Source: Streptomyces sp. NRRL S-340 (GTDB lineage: Bacteria > Actinomycetota > Actinomycetes > Streptomycetales > Streptomycetaceae). Taken from it: a stretch of DNA of 64,000 nucleotides. This document shows, piece after piece, positions 29,414 through 36,791 of this stretch (position 1 is the first letter of the stretch; each line of letters begins with the position of its first letter). The notes beneath the pieces were generated by a model. That model had not been told where the DNA came from and did not search any database. It saw only the letters and a program-made list of their open reading frames with translations. The DNA is taken from positions 62,001 through 126,000 of the forward strand of contig NZ_JOIY01000007.1 in assembly GCF_000720185.1 (NCBI RefSeq). The letters run 5' to 3'. Made by a program: the position numbers and the translations under genes.

Positions 29414-30786
29414 CCGCCCCCGCCGAGGAGACCACCGCCGGCCGCGGCGCGTCCGGGGGCGGCTTCGACCCCGGTGCGGCGGCCGCCCGCGCCACCGGGG
29501 CGATCCTCTCCGACACCCTGCGCGGCGCGCACCGCGGTGTCGTCGTCGACTCCCCTCCGGGGGCCGGCAAGTCGACGCTCGTGGTCCGTGCCGCCCTGGA
29601 GCTGGCCGACGCCGGGCGGCCGCTGATGGTGGTCGCCCAGACCAACGCGCAGGTCGACGACCTGGTCCTGCGGCTGGCTCAGAAGAACCCCGACCTGCCC
29701 GTCGGCCGGCTGCACAGCAGCGACGCCGACGCCTACGACAAGACGCTCGACGCCCTGCCGAACGTCCGTACGTCGGCGAAGGCCGCCGACCTCGCCGGGC
29801 TCGACGTCGTGCTGTCCACCGCCGCGAAGTGGGCGCACGTGAAGGTCGACGAACCGTGGCGGCACGCGATCGTCGACGAGGCGTACCAGATGCGCTCGGA
29901 CGCGCTGCTGGCCGTGGCGGGGCTGTTCGAGCGGGCGCTGTTCGTGGGCGACCCCGGCCAGCTCGACCCGTTCTCGATCGTGGGCGGCGAACAGTGGGCG
30001 GGGCTGTCGTACGACCCGTCGGCCTCGGCGGTGACGACGCTGCTGGCGCACAACCCGGAGCTGCCCCAGCACCGGCTGCCGGTGTCGTGGCGGCTGCCCG
30101 CGTCGGCCGCGCCGCTGGTCTCGGACGCGTTCTACCCGTACACGCCCTTCCGCAGCGGCACGGCGGCCGGGGACCGGCGGCTCACGTTCGCGGTGGCCTC
30201 GGACGGCTCGGGCCCCGACCGGGTGATCGACGAGGCCGCCGCGTCCGGCTGGGGCCTGCTGGAGCTGCCCGCCCGGCACACTCCGCGCACCGACCCGGAG
30301 GCGGTACGGGCGCTCGCGGCGGTCGTGACGCGGCTGCTGGAGCGGGGCGGTGCGGCCGTCTCGGAGCGGGACCCGGACCCGGCGCCGCTGACCGCCGACC
30401 GGATCGCCGTCGGCACGGCCCACCGCGACCAGGCGGCGGCCGTCCGCGCGGCCCTCGCCGAGCGCGGCGTCACGGACGTCACCGTGGACACGGCCAACCG
30501 GCTCCAGGGCCGGGAGTTCGACGTCACCGTCGTCCTGCATCCGCTCTCGGGCCGCCCCGACGCCACGGCCTTCCACCTGGAGACCGGCCGCCTGTGCGTC
30601 CTGGCCTCCCGCCACCGGCACGCCTGCATCGTGGTCTGCCGCGCGGGCGTGAGCGAACTCCTGGACGACCACCCGTCCACGGAACCGGTCCAGCTCGGCG
30701 TCACGGTGAAGTTCCCGGACGGCTGGGATGCAATGTTTACCACATACCTGCACCTGCTGGAGCACCGTGTGTCGTGGCGTCCCTGA
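29410..30786 (+). CDS. SF1 helicase, C-terminus supplied by the integrated element
   Basis: 458 aa from GTG 29410, overlapping the previous stop by 4 bp. Walker A PPGAGKST at residues 49-56, motif II VDEAYQ about 155-160, motif III GDPGQLDPF 180-188, motif IV VSWRLP, motif V NRLQGREFDVT and motif VI LASRHRHA, which is the UvrD/Upf1-type SF1 set. Probably acts with the nuclease at 26583. Residues 440-458 (DAMFTTYLHLLEHRVSWRP) are encoded by the mobile element, while the ancestral tail (EANHAVLARLHEHRISWRP, also 19 residues) now lies at 41707-41766. The protein therefore stays full length. Confidence 0.88.
   Translation: MTAPAEETTAGRGASGGGFDPGAAAARATGAILSDTLRGAHRGVVVDSPPGAGKSTLVVRAALELADAGRPLMVVAQTNAQVDDLVLRLAQKNPDLPVGRLHSSDADAYDKTLDALPNVRTSAKAADLAGLDVVLSTAAKWAHVKVDEPWRHAIVDEAYQMRSDALLAVAGLFERALFVGDPGQLDPFSIVGGEQWAGLSYDPSASAVTTLLAHNPELPQHRLPVSWRLPASAAPLVSDAFYPYTPFRSGTAAGDRRLTFAVASDGSGPDRVIDEAAASGWGLLELPARHTPRTDPEAVRALAAVVTRLLERGGAAVSERDPDPAPLTADRIAVGTAHRDQAAAVRAALAERGVTDVTVDTANRLQGREFDVTVVLHPLSGRPDATAFHLETGRLCVLASRHRHACIVVCRAGVSELLDDHPSTEPVQLGVTVKFPDGWDAMFTTYLHLLEHRVSWRP
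30721..30728. other. attL core of the element
   Basis: GGCTGGGA, in codons 438-440 of the helicase gene. Sequence to its left is helicase DNA (TTCCCGGAC); to its right is AT-richer element DNA (TGCAATGTTTACC). Confidence 0.8.
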
Positions 30787-30807
30787 GCTGCGGTGACGCG
30801 CAGGCGG

Positions 30808-31656
30808 TCAGTCCAGGGACGCCAGCGCACCGGCTATGAGAGCACGTGCAGCCGCTCCCCTCACGGCTTCCTGTGACAGCCGTTCAAAGGCTCGGCCGTA
30901 CAGCTCCACCTGGCTGGGCTGCGTAAGGGTGGCGGCAGCGTCCAGGGTGTCCGCGTGCACCCTGGCGTCGTCGAAGATCGTGAAGGTGGGCATGGGCCAC
31001 ACCGCTCGTTGAGCCGAGAACGGGATGAGCCCCACGGCAACGTTCTGGAGATCCATGACCCCGAGCAGGTGTCCAAGCTGTGCCGCCATCGTCTCCGCGC
31101 TGCACAGCCGGTACCGCAACACCGATTCCTCCAGCACGAACGAGAACCGGCGTGCGCCGTTGCCGAGCACCTCGTTACGCCTCATACGGGCCGCCACGGC
31201 ATCGCTCACGTCGTCCGGAGTCCCACGGAAGTGTGCGATGGAGGACAGCAGGGCGGCAGCGTATCCGGGTGTCTGAAGGAAACCGGGGATCACGTCGGAG
31301 ACGTAGACCCTGAATATCTTCGTTTGTTGGTACAGATCCCCAGTGGACTCCTGCAAACGACGGAGACCGCTTCGCTGGAGTCGCCTCCACTGCACATGAG
31401 CATCTGCGGACTGTCGGTTGGCTGCGATCAGGTCGGGAGCTTGGTCATCAGCGGCGCAGGCTCGGCACCAGGCTTTGATGTCCGCGTCGGAGGGAGGGGT
31501 TTTGGCGTTCTCGATCCGGGATGACTTCGACTCTGACCAGCCGCACCTGACGGCCAGCTCCCGCCCGCTGATCCCCGCGTCCTTCCGGATCTCACGCAGA
31601 CGGCCGGCCAGTTCTTCACGGGCCTTCTGAACGCGTGAGGAGGGGTGCGGGGGCAT
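30808..31656 (-). CDS. XRE-family regulator with DUF5753
   Basis: 282 aa. N-terminal helix-turn-helix about 12-70 (LAGRLREIRKDAGISGREL, GWSESKSSRIENAKT) and the C-terminal DUF5753 ligand-like domain (EIFRVYV-type segment, SDVIPGFLQTPGYAAALL, LGHLLGVMDLQNVAVGLIPF). This is a large Streptomyces family that usually pairs with small DUF397 or DUF6879 proteins; here both are near. Last gene of a minus-strand operon of three. Likely controls the two inverted operators at 32435 and 32508. ATG 31656 is chosen so that the HTH begins near the N-terminus. Confidence 0.9.
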   Translation of the reverse strand: MPPHPSSRVQKAREELAGRLREIRKDAGISGRELAVRCGWSESKSSRIENAKTPPSDADIKAWCRACAADDQAPDLIAANRQSADAHVQWRRLQRSGLRRLQESTGDLYQQTKIFRVYVSDVIPGFLQTPGYAAALLSSIAHFRGTPDDVSDAVAARMRRNEVLGNGARRFSFVLEESVLRYRLCSAETMAAQLGHLLGVMDLQNVAVGLIPFSAQRAVWPMPTFTIFDDARVHADTLDAAATLTQPSQVELYGRAFERLSQEAVRGAAARALIAGALASLD

Positions 31657-31670
31657 GGAGCTGGCTTTCG

Positions 31671-32189
31671 TCAGATCTCGTACAGGTGGTGCGGGATCGC
31701 TCGCTCCCAGACCGCCTCGAAGGCGGCGGAGCACAGCTTCACGGCTTCCGGGTCCGCCGTGATCTCGTCTTCCACCACCACTCCATCACCTGAGAAGTGG
31801 TGCACCCGCAGCAGGGTGCCATCGAAGAGCCAGAAGTCATTGCCCGGCAGGGCGATAGTCGTAGCCCGTCGCCGTGGCAACCACCGCACTTCCTCGCCCG
31901 CCGTGACGTTGGCGCGGGTGACGTAGTGCTCCCAGCGGATGTAGTCCGATACAGGCTCGGAGACCACCCGGGCCCGGCGGATCACCACTCCCCGGGTCAC
32001 GGTGTCCGCGATCAGTTGGTCGTACGGATGCCACCAGGATGCGCGGTCCTCCCAGTCGATCCGCTCGCCCCGCTGCCATGCCTCGAACCGGTCGGTCGGG
32101 GCGTACGAGTCACGCAGCTCCAGGTGCACGGCGGACCGCTCGCACTGGCCAAGCAGCTCAGCGAAGCTGGGCACGCTCGACGGCATCAC
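31671..32189 (-). CDS. DUF6879-family protein
   Basis: 172 aa. SFAELLGQCERSAVHLELRD and YAPTDRFEAWQRGERIDWED at the start, then WWHPYDQLIADTVTRGVVIRRARVV and YIRWEHYVTRANVTAGEEVRWL: the DUF6879 layout, with paired Trp and Glu/Arg motifs. The function is unknown; in Streptomyces these genes sit beside XRE-DUF5753 genes and may act as their partners. Overlaps the upstream 84-aa gene by 32 bp and lies 14 bp from the XRE gene, so the three are cotranscribed. Confidence 0.85.
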   Translation of the reverse strand: MMPSSVPSFAELLGQCERSAVHLELRDSYAPTDRFEAWQRGERIDWEDRASWWHPYDQLIADTVTRGVVIRRARVVSEPVSDYIRWEHYVTRANVTAGEEVRWLPRRRATTIALPGNDFWLFDGTLLRVHHFSGDGVVVEDEITADPEAVKLCSAAFEAVWERAIPHHLYEI

Positions 32190-32412
32190 ACGCCTCCCTG
32201 ATCATCGGGATCATCCGAGCCGGAATCCTGACGATGGCTTCACTGTCAGGTACCGAGCCGTTCGCGGGGCTACTCGCCTCGCACTCCGCCTGAGTCTCGG
32301 TGCTGGGCTTCCACCCCTGCAACAAGATCTCCTGAGCTTCTGCGTCTGCCCACACGGTGGGGCAGTGGTCCCGGTCCGTGTCGGGGTCGATTCCGATGAA
32401 CTCTACGGCCAT
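32158..32412 (-). CDS. Small hypothetical protein, first gene of the XRE operon
   Basis: 84 aa, ribosome site AGGGAG. Start MAVEFIGIDPDTDRDHCPTV, a pattern often seen upstream of DUF6879 genes. One Cys near residue 17. Overlaps the next gene by 32 bp. Unknown function. Confidence 0.7.
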   Translation of the reverse strand: MAVEFIGIDPDTDRDHCPTVWADAEAQEILLQGWKPSTETQAECEASSPANGSVPDSEAIVRIPARMIPMIREACDAVERAQLR

Positions 32413-32434
32413 GACTAGCTCCCTGGTCTAGGCG

Positions 32435-32452
32435 CTTGCTCGGGCTTGCATC
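32435..32452 (+). promoter_or_regulatory. Operator-like repeat, plus orientation
   Basis: CTTGCTCGGGCTTGCATC. Contains two CTTGC steps 10 bp apart. Matches 14 of 18 bases of the inverted copy at 32508. Confidence 0.45.
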
Positions 32453-32507
32453 AGCTTCGTTGAACTGCGGAGACACCGTCAATAGGGCGACTGGTCAAGC
32501 CAATTGG

Positions 32508-32525
32508 CGTGCAAGCTCGTGCAAG
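32508..32525 (-). promoter_or_regulatory. Operator-like repeat, minus orientation
   Basis: Minus strand CTTGCACGAGCTTGCACG. With the site at 32435 it forms an inverted pair in the divergent promoter gap (32413-32599) of the XRE operon and the 32600 operon. Confidence 0.45.
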
Positions 32526-32599
32526 TTTGTGGAGCCCGACACTCGCCGGTTCCTACCGTCGCCACATCGATGCGGAACCGATCGGGAGGGTGCGGTGCG

Positions 32600-32899
32600 A
32601 TGGGCGAGAGCAAGGCACAGGACACCGAAGCGGCTGATCGTCTGGGCAGCAGTGAGGCCCGACAGTTCCTCTCCCGCCTCTCCGGAGCATTCGGCGTAAA
32701 CGGAGTGCTCATGGTGCAGAAGAGCGATCCTGGCCCCGAAGGGGCCGATATGGCTCCCAGTTCGGCCCTGCACTGGCCCCGGTGCGAGTGCGGGAGCCCG
32801 AAGTGCCCTGACTACAAGGCCCCGCCGACTAGGCCGACAGAGGGACTACGCACCAGAGTTTCTGAGGTCAACGCGCGGAGCCGTAGGGGTGGGCTGTGA
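32600..32899 (+). CDS. Small protein with CxC-x4-C motif
   Basis: 99 aa from ATG 32600, with GGGAGGG upstream. Helical N-terminus (AADRLGSSEARQFLSRLSGA), C-terminal Cys cluster RCECGSPKCPDY that could bind zinc, then a basic tail. No known family. First of a plus-strand pair, overlapping the next gene by 4 bp. Divergent from the XRE operon. Confidence 0.7.
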   Translation: MGESKAQDTEAADRLGSSEARQFLSRLSGAFGVNGVLMVQKSDPGPEGADMAPSSALHWPRCECGSPKCPDYKAPPTRPTEGLRTRVSEVNARSRRGGL

Positions 32900-33120
32900 G
32901 CATCAGAGCCGCCATGCGGTACGTGATGCACCGGATCACCGAGCACCCCGACACAGACGTGACATTCGAGGCCGAGTGCCTGCATTGCGGCTGGAAGGCC
33001 ACCCCCGCCGATGACTCGGCACCCGTCGACGTTGAGTGCATGAGCCACACGGGCCGGTCTGGCCACGCCGGTTTCCGACGCATCCGGACATCGTTCGCGA
33101 TGGTGGTTCGCGCCGAGTAA
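32896..33120 (+). CDS. DUF7848-type small zinc-finger-like protein
   Basis: 74 aa, GTG start overlapping the previous stop (GTGA). MSIRAAMRYVMHRITEHPD, then ECLHCGWKATP (CxxC) and DVECMSHTGRSGHAGFRRI (Cys and His) give a probable zinc site. This short family is very common in Streptomyces beside XRE-DUF5753 and DUF397 genes. Function unknown. Confidence 0.8.
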   Translation: MSIRAAMRYVMHRITEHPDTDVTFEAECLHCGWKATPADDSAPVDVECMSHTGRSGHAGFRRIRTSFAMVVRAE

Positions 33121-33213
33121 GCCCCCACCACAGCGGTGGAAAACCCGAACTCCCGCCCGGTACGGGTGGCGACGGCCAACAAGGCCGTGATCAGTTAGCA
33201 GGAAGGTGCAGTG

Positions 33214-33438
33214 ATGCAGAACGGAACCGACCTGTACGCGCTCGACATCAGCGGGGCCTCGTTCGTCCAGGCGTGCGGCGGCCCCTGCTCGGAGGGGTGC
33301 GTGACCCTGGCCCAGATCGGCGACGGTCTCTGGGCGCTCGGTGACAGCAAGCGGCCGGAGGCGCAGCCGCTGCGGTTCACCACGGAGGAGCTGAGCGCGG
33401 CCGGTATCGACCCGGCGCGCTTCGGCCTGAACGTCTGA
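33214..33438 (+). CDS. DUF397-family protein
   Basis: 74 aa from ATG 33214 (GGAAGG 11 nt upstream; GTG 33211 adds one residue). LYALDISGASFVQACGG, EGCVTLAQIGDGLWALGDSK and LRFTTEELSAAGIDPARFG are the DUF397 signature. Such proteins partner with XRE-DUF5753 regulators, as in the known WhiJ-type loci. The cognate regulator is probably the XRE gene at 30808. Confidence 0.9.
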   Translation: MQNGTDLYALDISGASFVQACGGPCSEGCVTLAQIGDGLWALGDSKRPEAQPLRFTTEELSAAGIDPARFGLNV

Positions 33439-33524
33439 TCCTCCCCCCCTCCCGCCAGTCGGGCCGGGTCCATCCCCCGTCCCGGGGTCCGGCCCGGCTG
33501 GCACCACTCGAACGGGAACGACTG

Positions 33525-34010
33525 GTGCACCACCACGGCTACCTATGGACCGGACCGAAAGAGCGCTTCGACAATGAGGCTCTACGGCGTCCCCCACATC
33601 CTCAGCCTCCACCGGCTCCGGTGTCCGATGAGGACGTGAAGGCAGAGCAGCTACTCAAGCGCTACCGGGAAGTGGTGGCCGAGTTCCCGACATCCGATCT
33701 GCCGCCGATCGAAACGGCGTACTGGCTCATCAAGCCCCGTTCCTTAGTTCGTGGCACCTGGGACGAGCCCAAGGAAGCGGCAGCATGGATCGGCGAACGG
33801 CTGACCGAGTACGCGCCCCGGTTCGCATCGGAGAGGGACCGAGACACCACGCGTCTGGCCCGACTGGTGAGCGTTGCTGCTGAGCAACTGCACTCGGGTA
33901 CGGATGTGTCCTACGGCTTCTATCTGGAGCGCCCCTCGTATCTGTCTCTGGCAGTGGTGACGTGCTCCCCGAATCGCTCGAACCCTGAACTGGCCTGCCC
34001 AGTGGCCTAG
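33525..34010 (+). CDS. Hypothetical protein with a TTA codon
   Basis: 161 aa from GTG 33525. Pro-rich N-terminus (PPHPQPPPAPVSDEDVKAEQ), then an alpha-helical domain (LLKRYREVVAEFPTSDLPP, ETAYWLIKPRS) and a second half with Arg/Asp-rich helix (ASERDRDTTRLARLVSVAAE). I do not recognise it. Codon 74 is TTA (33744-33746), so full translation would depend on the bldA tRNA. Ends 12 bp before a strong terminator. Confidence 0.6.
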   Translation: MHHHGYLWTGPKERFDNEALRRPPHPQPPPAPVSDEDVKAEQLLKRYREVVAEFPTSDLPPIETAYWLIKPRSLVRGTWDEPKEAAAWIGERLTEYAPRFASERDRDTTRLARLVSVAAEQLHSGTDVSYGFYLERPSYLSLAVVTCSPNRSNPELACPVA

Positions 34011-34024
34011 TCGAAGTAACAAAG

Positions 34025-34052
34025 AAGCCCCGGCCAAAAACGGCCGGGGCTT
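34025..34052. terminator. Bidirectional intrinsic terminator
   Basis: AAGCCCCGGCC-AAAAAC-GGCCGGGGCTT, then TTC on the plus strand and TTC on the minus side. Separates the converging 33525 and 34064 genes. Confidence 0.85.
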
Positions 34053-34063
34053 TCATCGGTTCG

Positions 34064-35470
34064 TTAGAGCAGCGCGAGGAACGGATTTGTGTCCCCGAGC
34101 GGTTCCGACCGCTTCGGTTCGGGCGCAGGCTTCGGGGCCTGCTTGGGTGTCTGGCGGTAAGTGTCCAGACGGACGACCCGGGCGCGGTTCTGCTCACACT
34201 CCGCGCTTGCCGGCCGCGCCTCTGCGTGACCGGAAGTGCTCCCATTCTGCTCACCCTCCGCGCTGGCCGGCTGCGGCACAGAGTCACCAGAACTGTCCCC
34301 GCGGAGCGTGAAAACGGTGGCCGGTCGGCCGGTCCTCCCGGACCGTTCCACGGTCACGACGATGCCGGGCAGTTCCTTGACCTCTGCTGCGGTCGCTCCC
34401 ACGTACGGGAGCACCTGGGAGGAGGTGGCCCGACCGCCGTGCATCTCGATCCGGGCCCGCACCTTGTCCTCAAGGGTGAGCGGCTGCCGCTTCACCTTGG
34501 GGGAGGTCGCTCCCTTGGTTATGCGGACGGCGTCCTGCACCGACCGGCGGACCAAGCTGAAGGCGGCAGACAGCATGTCTTCCGTGATCGTCTCCGAGCA
34601 CTCGGACGCTGCCAGGCAGGCCGCGACTCTGAGCGTCTGCTCTGCCGTCCGCTCGATGAACACTGCCTGTCCTTCGGGCAGGGTCTCACCCAGGATGCGG
34701 GCGTACCGGCGAACCAGCCGCCACAGCGGACGGGTGTCTTCTGCAAGCGTGATCACGCGCGGTCGGGCAGTGGCCCAGCCGTAGGCGTCGGACAGGTCCC
34801 GCCCATCCACTTCCGGCAGGCTCACCCGATCGTCATCCAGCAGCGGCACCGACCCCAGCAGAAAGGGGAGGATGCGGTTGTAGGAGCCTCCGGCCGCTTC
34901 CGACTCACCGACGTACTTGGACCAGTCAGAGGGCGTGACGTGACAGTGCAGGACCATTGCCGGGTCGCGTACTTCCTGCGCCTCATCCTTGGTCGTGTTC
35001 CGCAGCGTCGCACCGTCCCATGCAGTCCGCAGCTTGGTCGTGAACGATGCATCCCGCTTCACCCGGCGGAGCACTTCCGACCACTCTTCTTCGACTACCA
35101 GAGTGCGCACGTCACGTCCGTGCTCGGTCTCGGCCGTCGCTTCCTGCTGCTCCCACAGGTGGTTCACCATGCTCGCCCCGGACGTGATGCCGGACGTGGT
35201 GTGCGTGGCCAGGAAGCGGCCCAGAGCCTTGTCCAGAACGTGATGAGCGGCCCGGAGCGCGGTTCCTTTACCGCGCCCCGTACCGGCCACCAGAGCGGAC
35301 CACAGCAGCACGGGCCGGGGACCACGGGAGGACACCTTTACCGAGCCACCGATAGCGGCCGACCACATCGACAGGGCGGCCACATACACCCCCAAGGGGT
35401 CCGCTTCAACAAACGGGGCGATCCTGCGGACTGCGCGACCGATAGGGCCGTACAGAACGGGCGTGCTCAT
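34064..35470 (-). CDS. DUF3987-like ATPase (replication-type)
   Basis: 468 aa. N-terminal part VYVAALSMWSAAIGGSVKVS and LWSALVAGTGRGKGTALRAA resemble the DUF3987 helicase/primase-associated ATPase, with a degenerate Walker A (AGTGRGKGT, Lys kept) and Walker B VRTLVVEEEWSEVLRRV. RILPFLLGSVP and LPEVDGRDLSDAYGWA follow. The C-terminal 110 residues carry a winged-helix-like segment (ARIEMHGGRATSSQVLPYVG, about 375-395) and a variable tail. Probable role: element replication initiation or maintenance. No polymerase or primase catalytic domain seen. Confidence 0.78.
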   Translation of the reverse strand: MSTPVLYGPIGRAVRRIAPFVEADPLGVYVAALSMWSAAIGGSVKVSSRGPRPVLLWSALVAGTGRGKGTALRAAHHVLDKALGRFLATHTTSGITSGASMVNHLWEQQEATAETEHGRDVRTLVVEEEWSEVLRRVKRDASFTTKLRTAWDGATLRNTTKDEAQEVRDPAMVLHCHVTPSDWSKYVGESEAAGGSYNRILPFLLGSVPLLDDDRVSLPEVDGRDLSDAYGWATARPRVITLAEDTRPLWRLVRRYARILGETLPEGQAVFIERTAEQTLRVAACLAASECSETITEDMLSAAFSLVRRSVQDAVRITKGATSPKVKRQPLTLEDKVRARIEMHGGRATSSQVLPYVGATAAEVKELPGIVVTVERSGRTGRPATVFTLRGDSSGDSVPQPASAEGEQNGSTSGHAEARPASAECEQNRARVVRLDTYRQTPKQAPKPAPEPKRSEPLGDTNPFLALL

Positions 35471-35558
35471 GCTGCCTCAATCTCGAACAACGTTGGTTGG
35501 TTAGCCTTTGGCCGGGGAGGCCGGGCGTACTCGACGCCCGGCACAGCGGGGGCGGCGG

Positions 35559-36293
35559 TCAGGCCGCTGCCGCTTTTCCCTCCGATGCGTCCCGGTGCTC
35601 CCAGGCGTGACGCACGTGCATCGGGATACGGCCCTTGGTAGGTACGGTGAAGCCGTTCTCTCGCGCCCACGCTCGTACGGCATGGTTGCGCTCCCGCTCG
35701 CTCATCCCGGAGCGGTCGACCTTGGCAGGCTCCGGAAGTGGGTCACCACCGATCAACGCACCGGAGCGGACAGCCGACCTGAAGCGTCCGGGTTCACGCA
35801 CGTCCATCACAGGGATGCCGCGCTCGGAAGCGTCCCGCAGCTTGGTGGCGTTCCGCTCGCCACCCTCCCCCAGGATCAGCAGGACCGTGCTGTCACCGGC
35901 ACGGCCAACCACGTCATAGCCCAGGTTGCGCACCGCTTCCCGTGCGTCTTCCCAGTCGTATCCCGGAACCTCACCAGCGATCATCACGGACGGCAGCGAC
36001 TCAGGGTCGGACTCGGACTCCACAACGGGAGCCGCTTCCGGCTCCGGTTCCGGAGCCGGAACAGCTTCAACGACCGACACGGACTCACCCTCAGTCTGTA
36101 CGGCCTCTCGCTCAGAGGGCGCGCCCAAAGCGTCACAGAGGTACCTGCCGAACGAAACATCGTGTTCAAGGCACAGGTGCCAGGTGTCCTTACCCAGTGT
36201 CAGCGATGAAGTGGCCTCAACCTCAGAACCATCACGCGCAATGTGCGCATCGCAAAAGGTGTACTCAACCGGCACAAGCACCGTCTTACGCAT
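35559..36293 (-). CDS. Lsr2 C-terminal / BRCT fusion protein
   Basis: 244 aa from ATG 36293 (GAAGGA upstream). Segment 1, about 10-65: CDAH and CLEH (two CxxH pairs) in a Lsr2-N-like dimerisation context (SLTLGKDTWHLCLEHDVSF). Segment 2: Glu/Pro/Val-rich linker. Segment 3, about 105-170: BRCT-like (MIAGEVPGYDWEDAREAVRN, GDSTVLLILGEGGERNATKL, IPVMDVREPGRF). Segment 4, about 195-235: Lsr2 AT-hook-type DNA-binding helix (AVRAWARENGFTVPTKGRIP). Lsr2 binds AT-rich DNA and silences foreign genes; this element version may silence or compact its own or a rival genome. Confidence 0.82.
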   Translation of the reverse strand: MRKTVLVPVEYTFCDAHIARDGSEVEATSSLTLGKDTWHLCLEHDVSFGRYLCDALGAPSEREAVQTEGESVSVVEAVPAPEPEPEAAPVVESESDPESLPSVMIAGEVPGYDWEDAREAVRNLGYDVVGRAGDSTVLLILGEGGERNATKLRDASERGIPVMDVREPGRFRSAVRSGALIGGDPLPEPAKVDRSGMSERERNHAVRAWARENGFTVPTKGRIPMHVRHAWEHRDASEGKAAAA

Positions 36294-36431
36294 AGCGCTG
36301 CATTCCTTCGTTAGTACGGAAGTCTGAGTGAGGGTCCGGAGCGTTGCTCTACGGCTTCCCCGCTTGACCACCATTCTTCCGCACCCCTATCACGGAATGG
36401 TAACTAACGAATAACTGAAGCATTACTCAAA

Positions 36432-36459
36432 TGTTTATGAATACCGGGGGTAATGTCAA
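36432..36459 (-). promoter_or_regulatory. Promoter of the Lsr2/BRCT gene
   Basis: Minus strand TTGACA (36454-36459), 16-bp spacer, TAAACA (36432-36437). About 140 bp upstream of ATG 36293. The best consensus -35 in the window. Confidence 0.5.
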
Positions 36460-36750
36460 TTTAGATAAGGAAAGGACCCACCGGGGGTGCTGTCCTTCTT
36501 GCGTGTACGGGTTTCAAATCTTCGCAGCTCATCGATTTCCAGGACCAGGGGACCCGAATGACCTCAGATTGACTCCAATAAGGGGCGCTTCGGGAGCTAA
36601 AGAGGCGAAAATGAGAGAGGTCCGTCACATTTTTGGCGGGTGGTGTCCCAGAAAACAGAAATGGACACCAGTTGCGCATCCTGACTCTTGGTTCTCGTCA
36701 CAGCGAGTCGACGGCCGGCGCGCCTCTCGGTCGACTGAGCGTGAGAGGAA

Positions 36751-36777
36751 CGGGCCCCTGCTGGGTGCAAGGGCCCG
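36751..36777 (-). terminator. Hairpin after the capsid gene
   Basis: CGGGCCC and GGGCCCG, 7-bp stem with 13-nt loop, 14 bp past the capsid stop, followed on the minus strand by TTCCTCTC. Confidence 0.45.
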
Positions 36778-36791
36778 AACCAACCCTGTTA

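Larger units (their letters stand above)
36294..36791. other. 498-bp AT-rich intergenic region of the element
   Basis: Lowest GC in the window at 36400-36480. Holds a good minus-strand promoter (36432-36459), an 8-bp inverted repeat TGGTGTCC/GGACACCA (36641-36670), and the capsid terminator (36751-36777). A possible replication or packaging site; nothing proves it. A 126-aa plus-strand frame at 36431 overlaps the capsid gene and is judged spurious. Confidence 0.5.

Noticed and set aside
26583..30786. CRISPR-Cas system because of the Cas4-like nuclease
   Set aside because: No repeat-spacer array and no other cas gene is present in the window.
30808..33438. XRE, DUF6879 and DUF397 genes as a toxin-antitoxin module
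   Set aside because: These families are known as regulator sets in Streptomyces; no toxin fold is seen.
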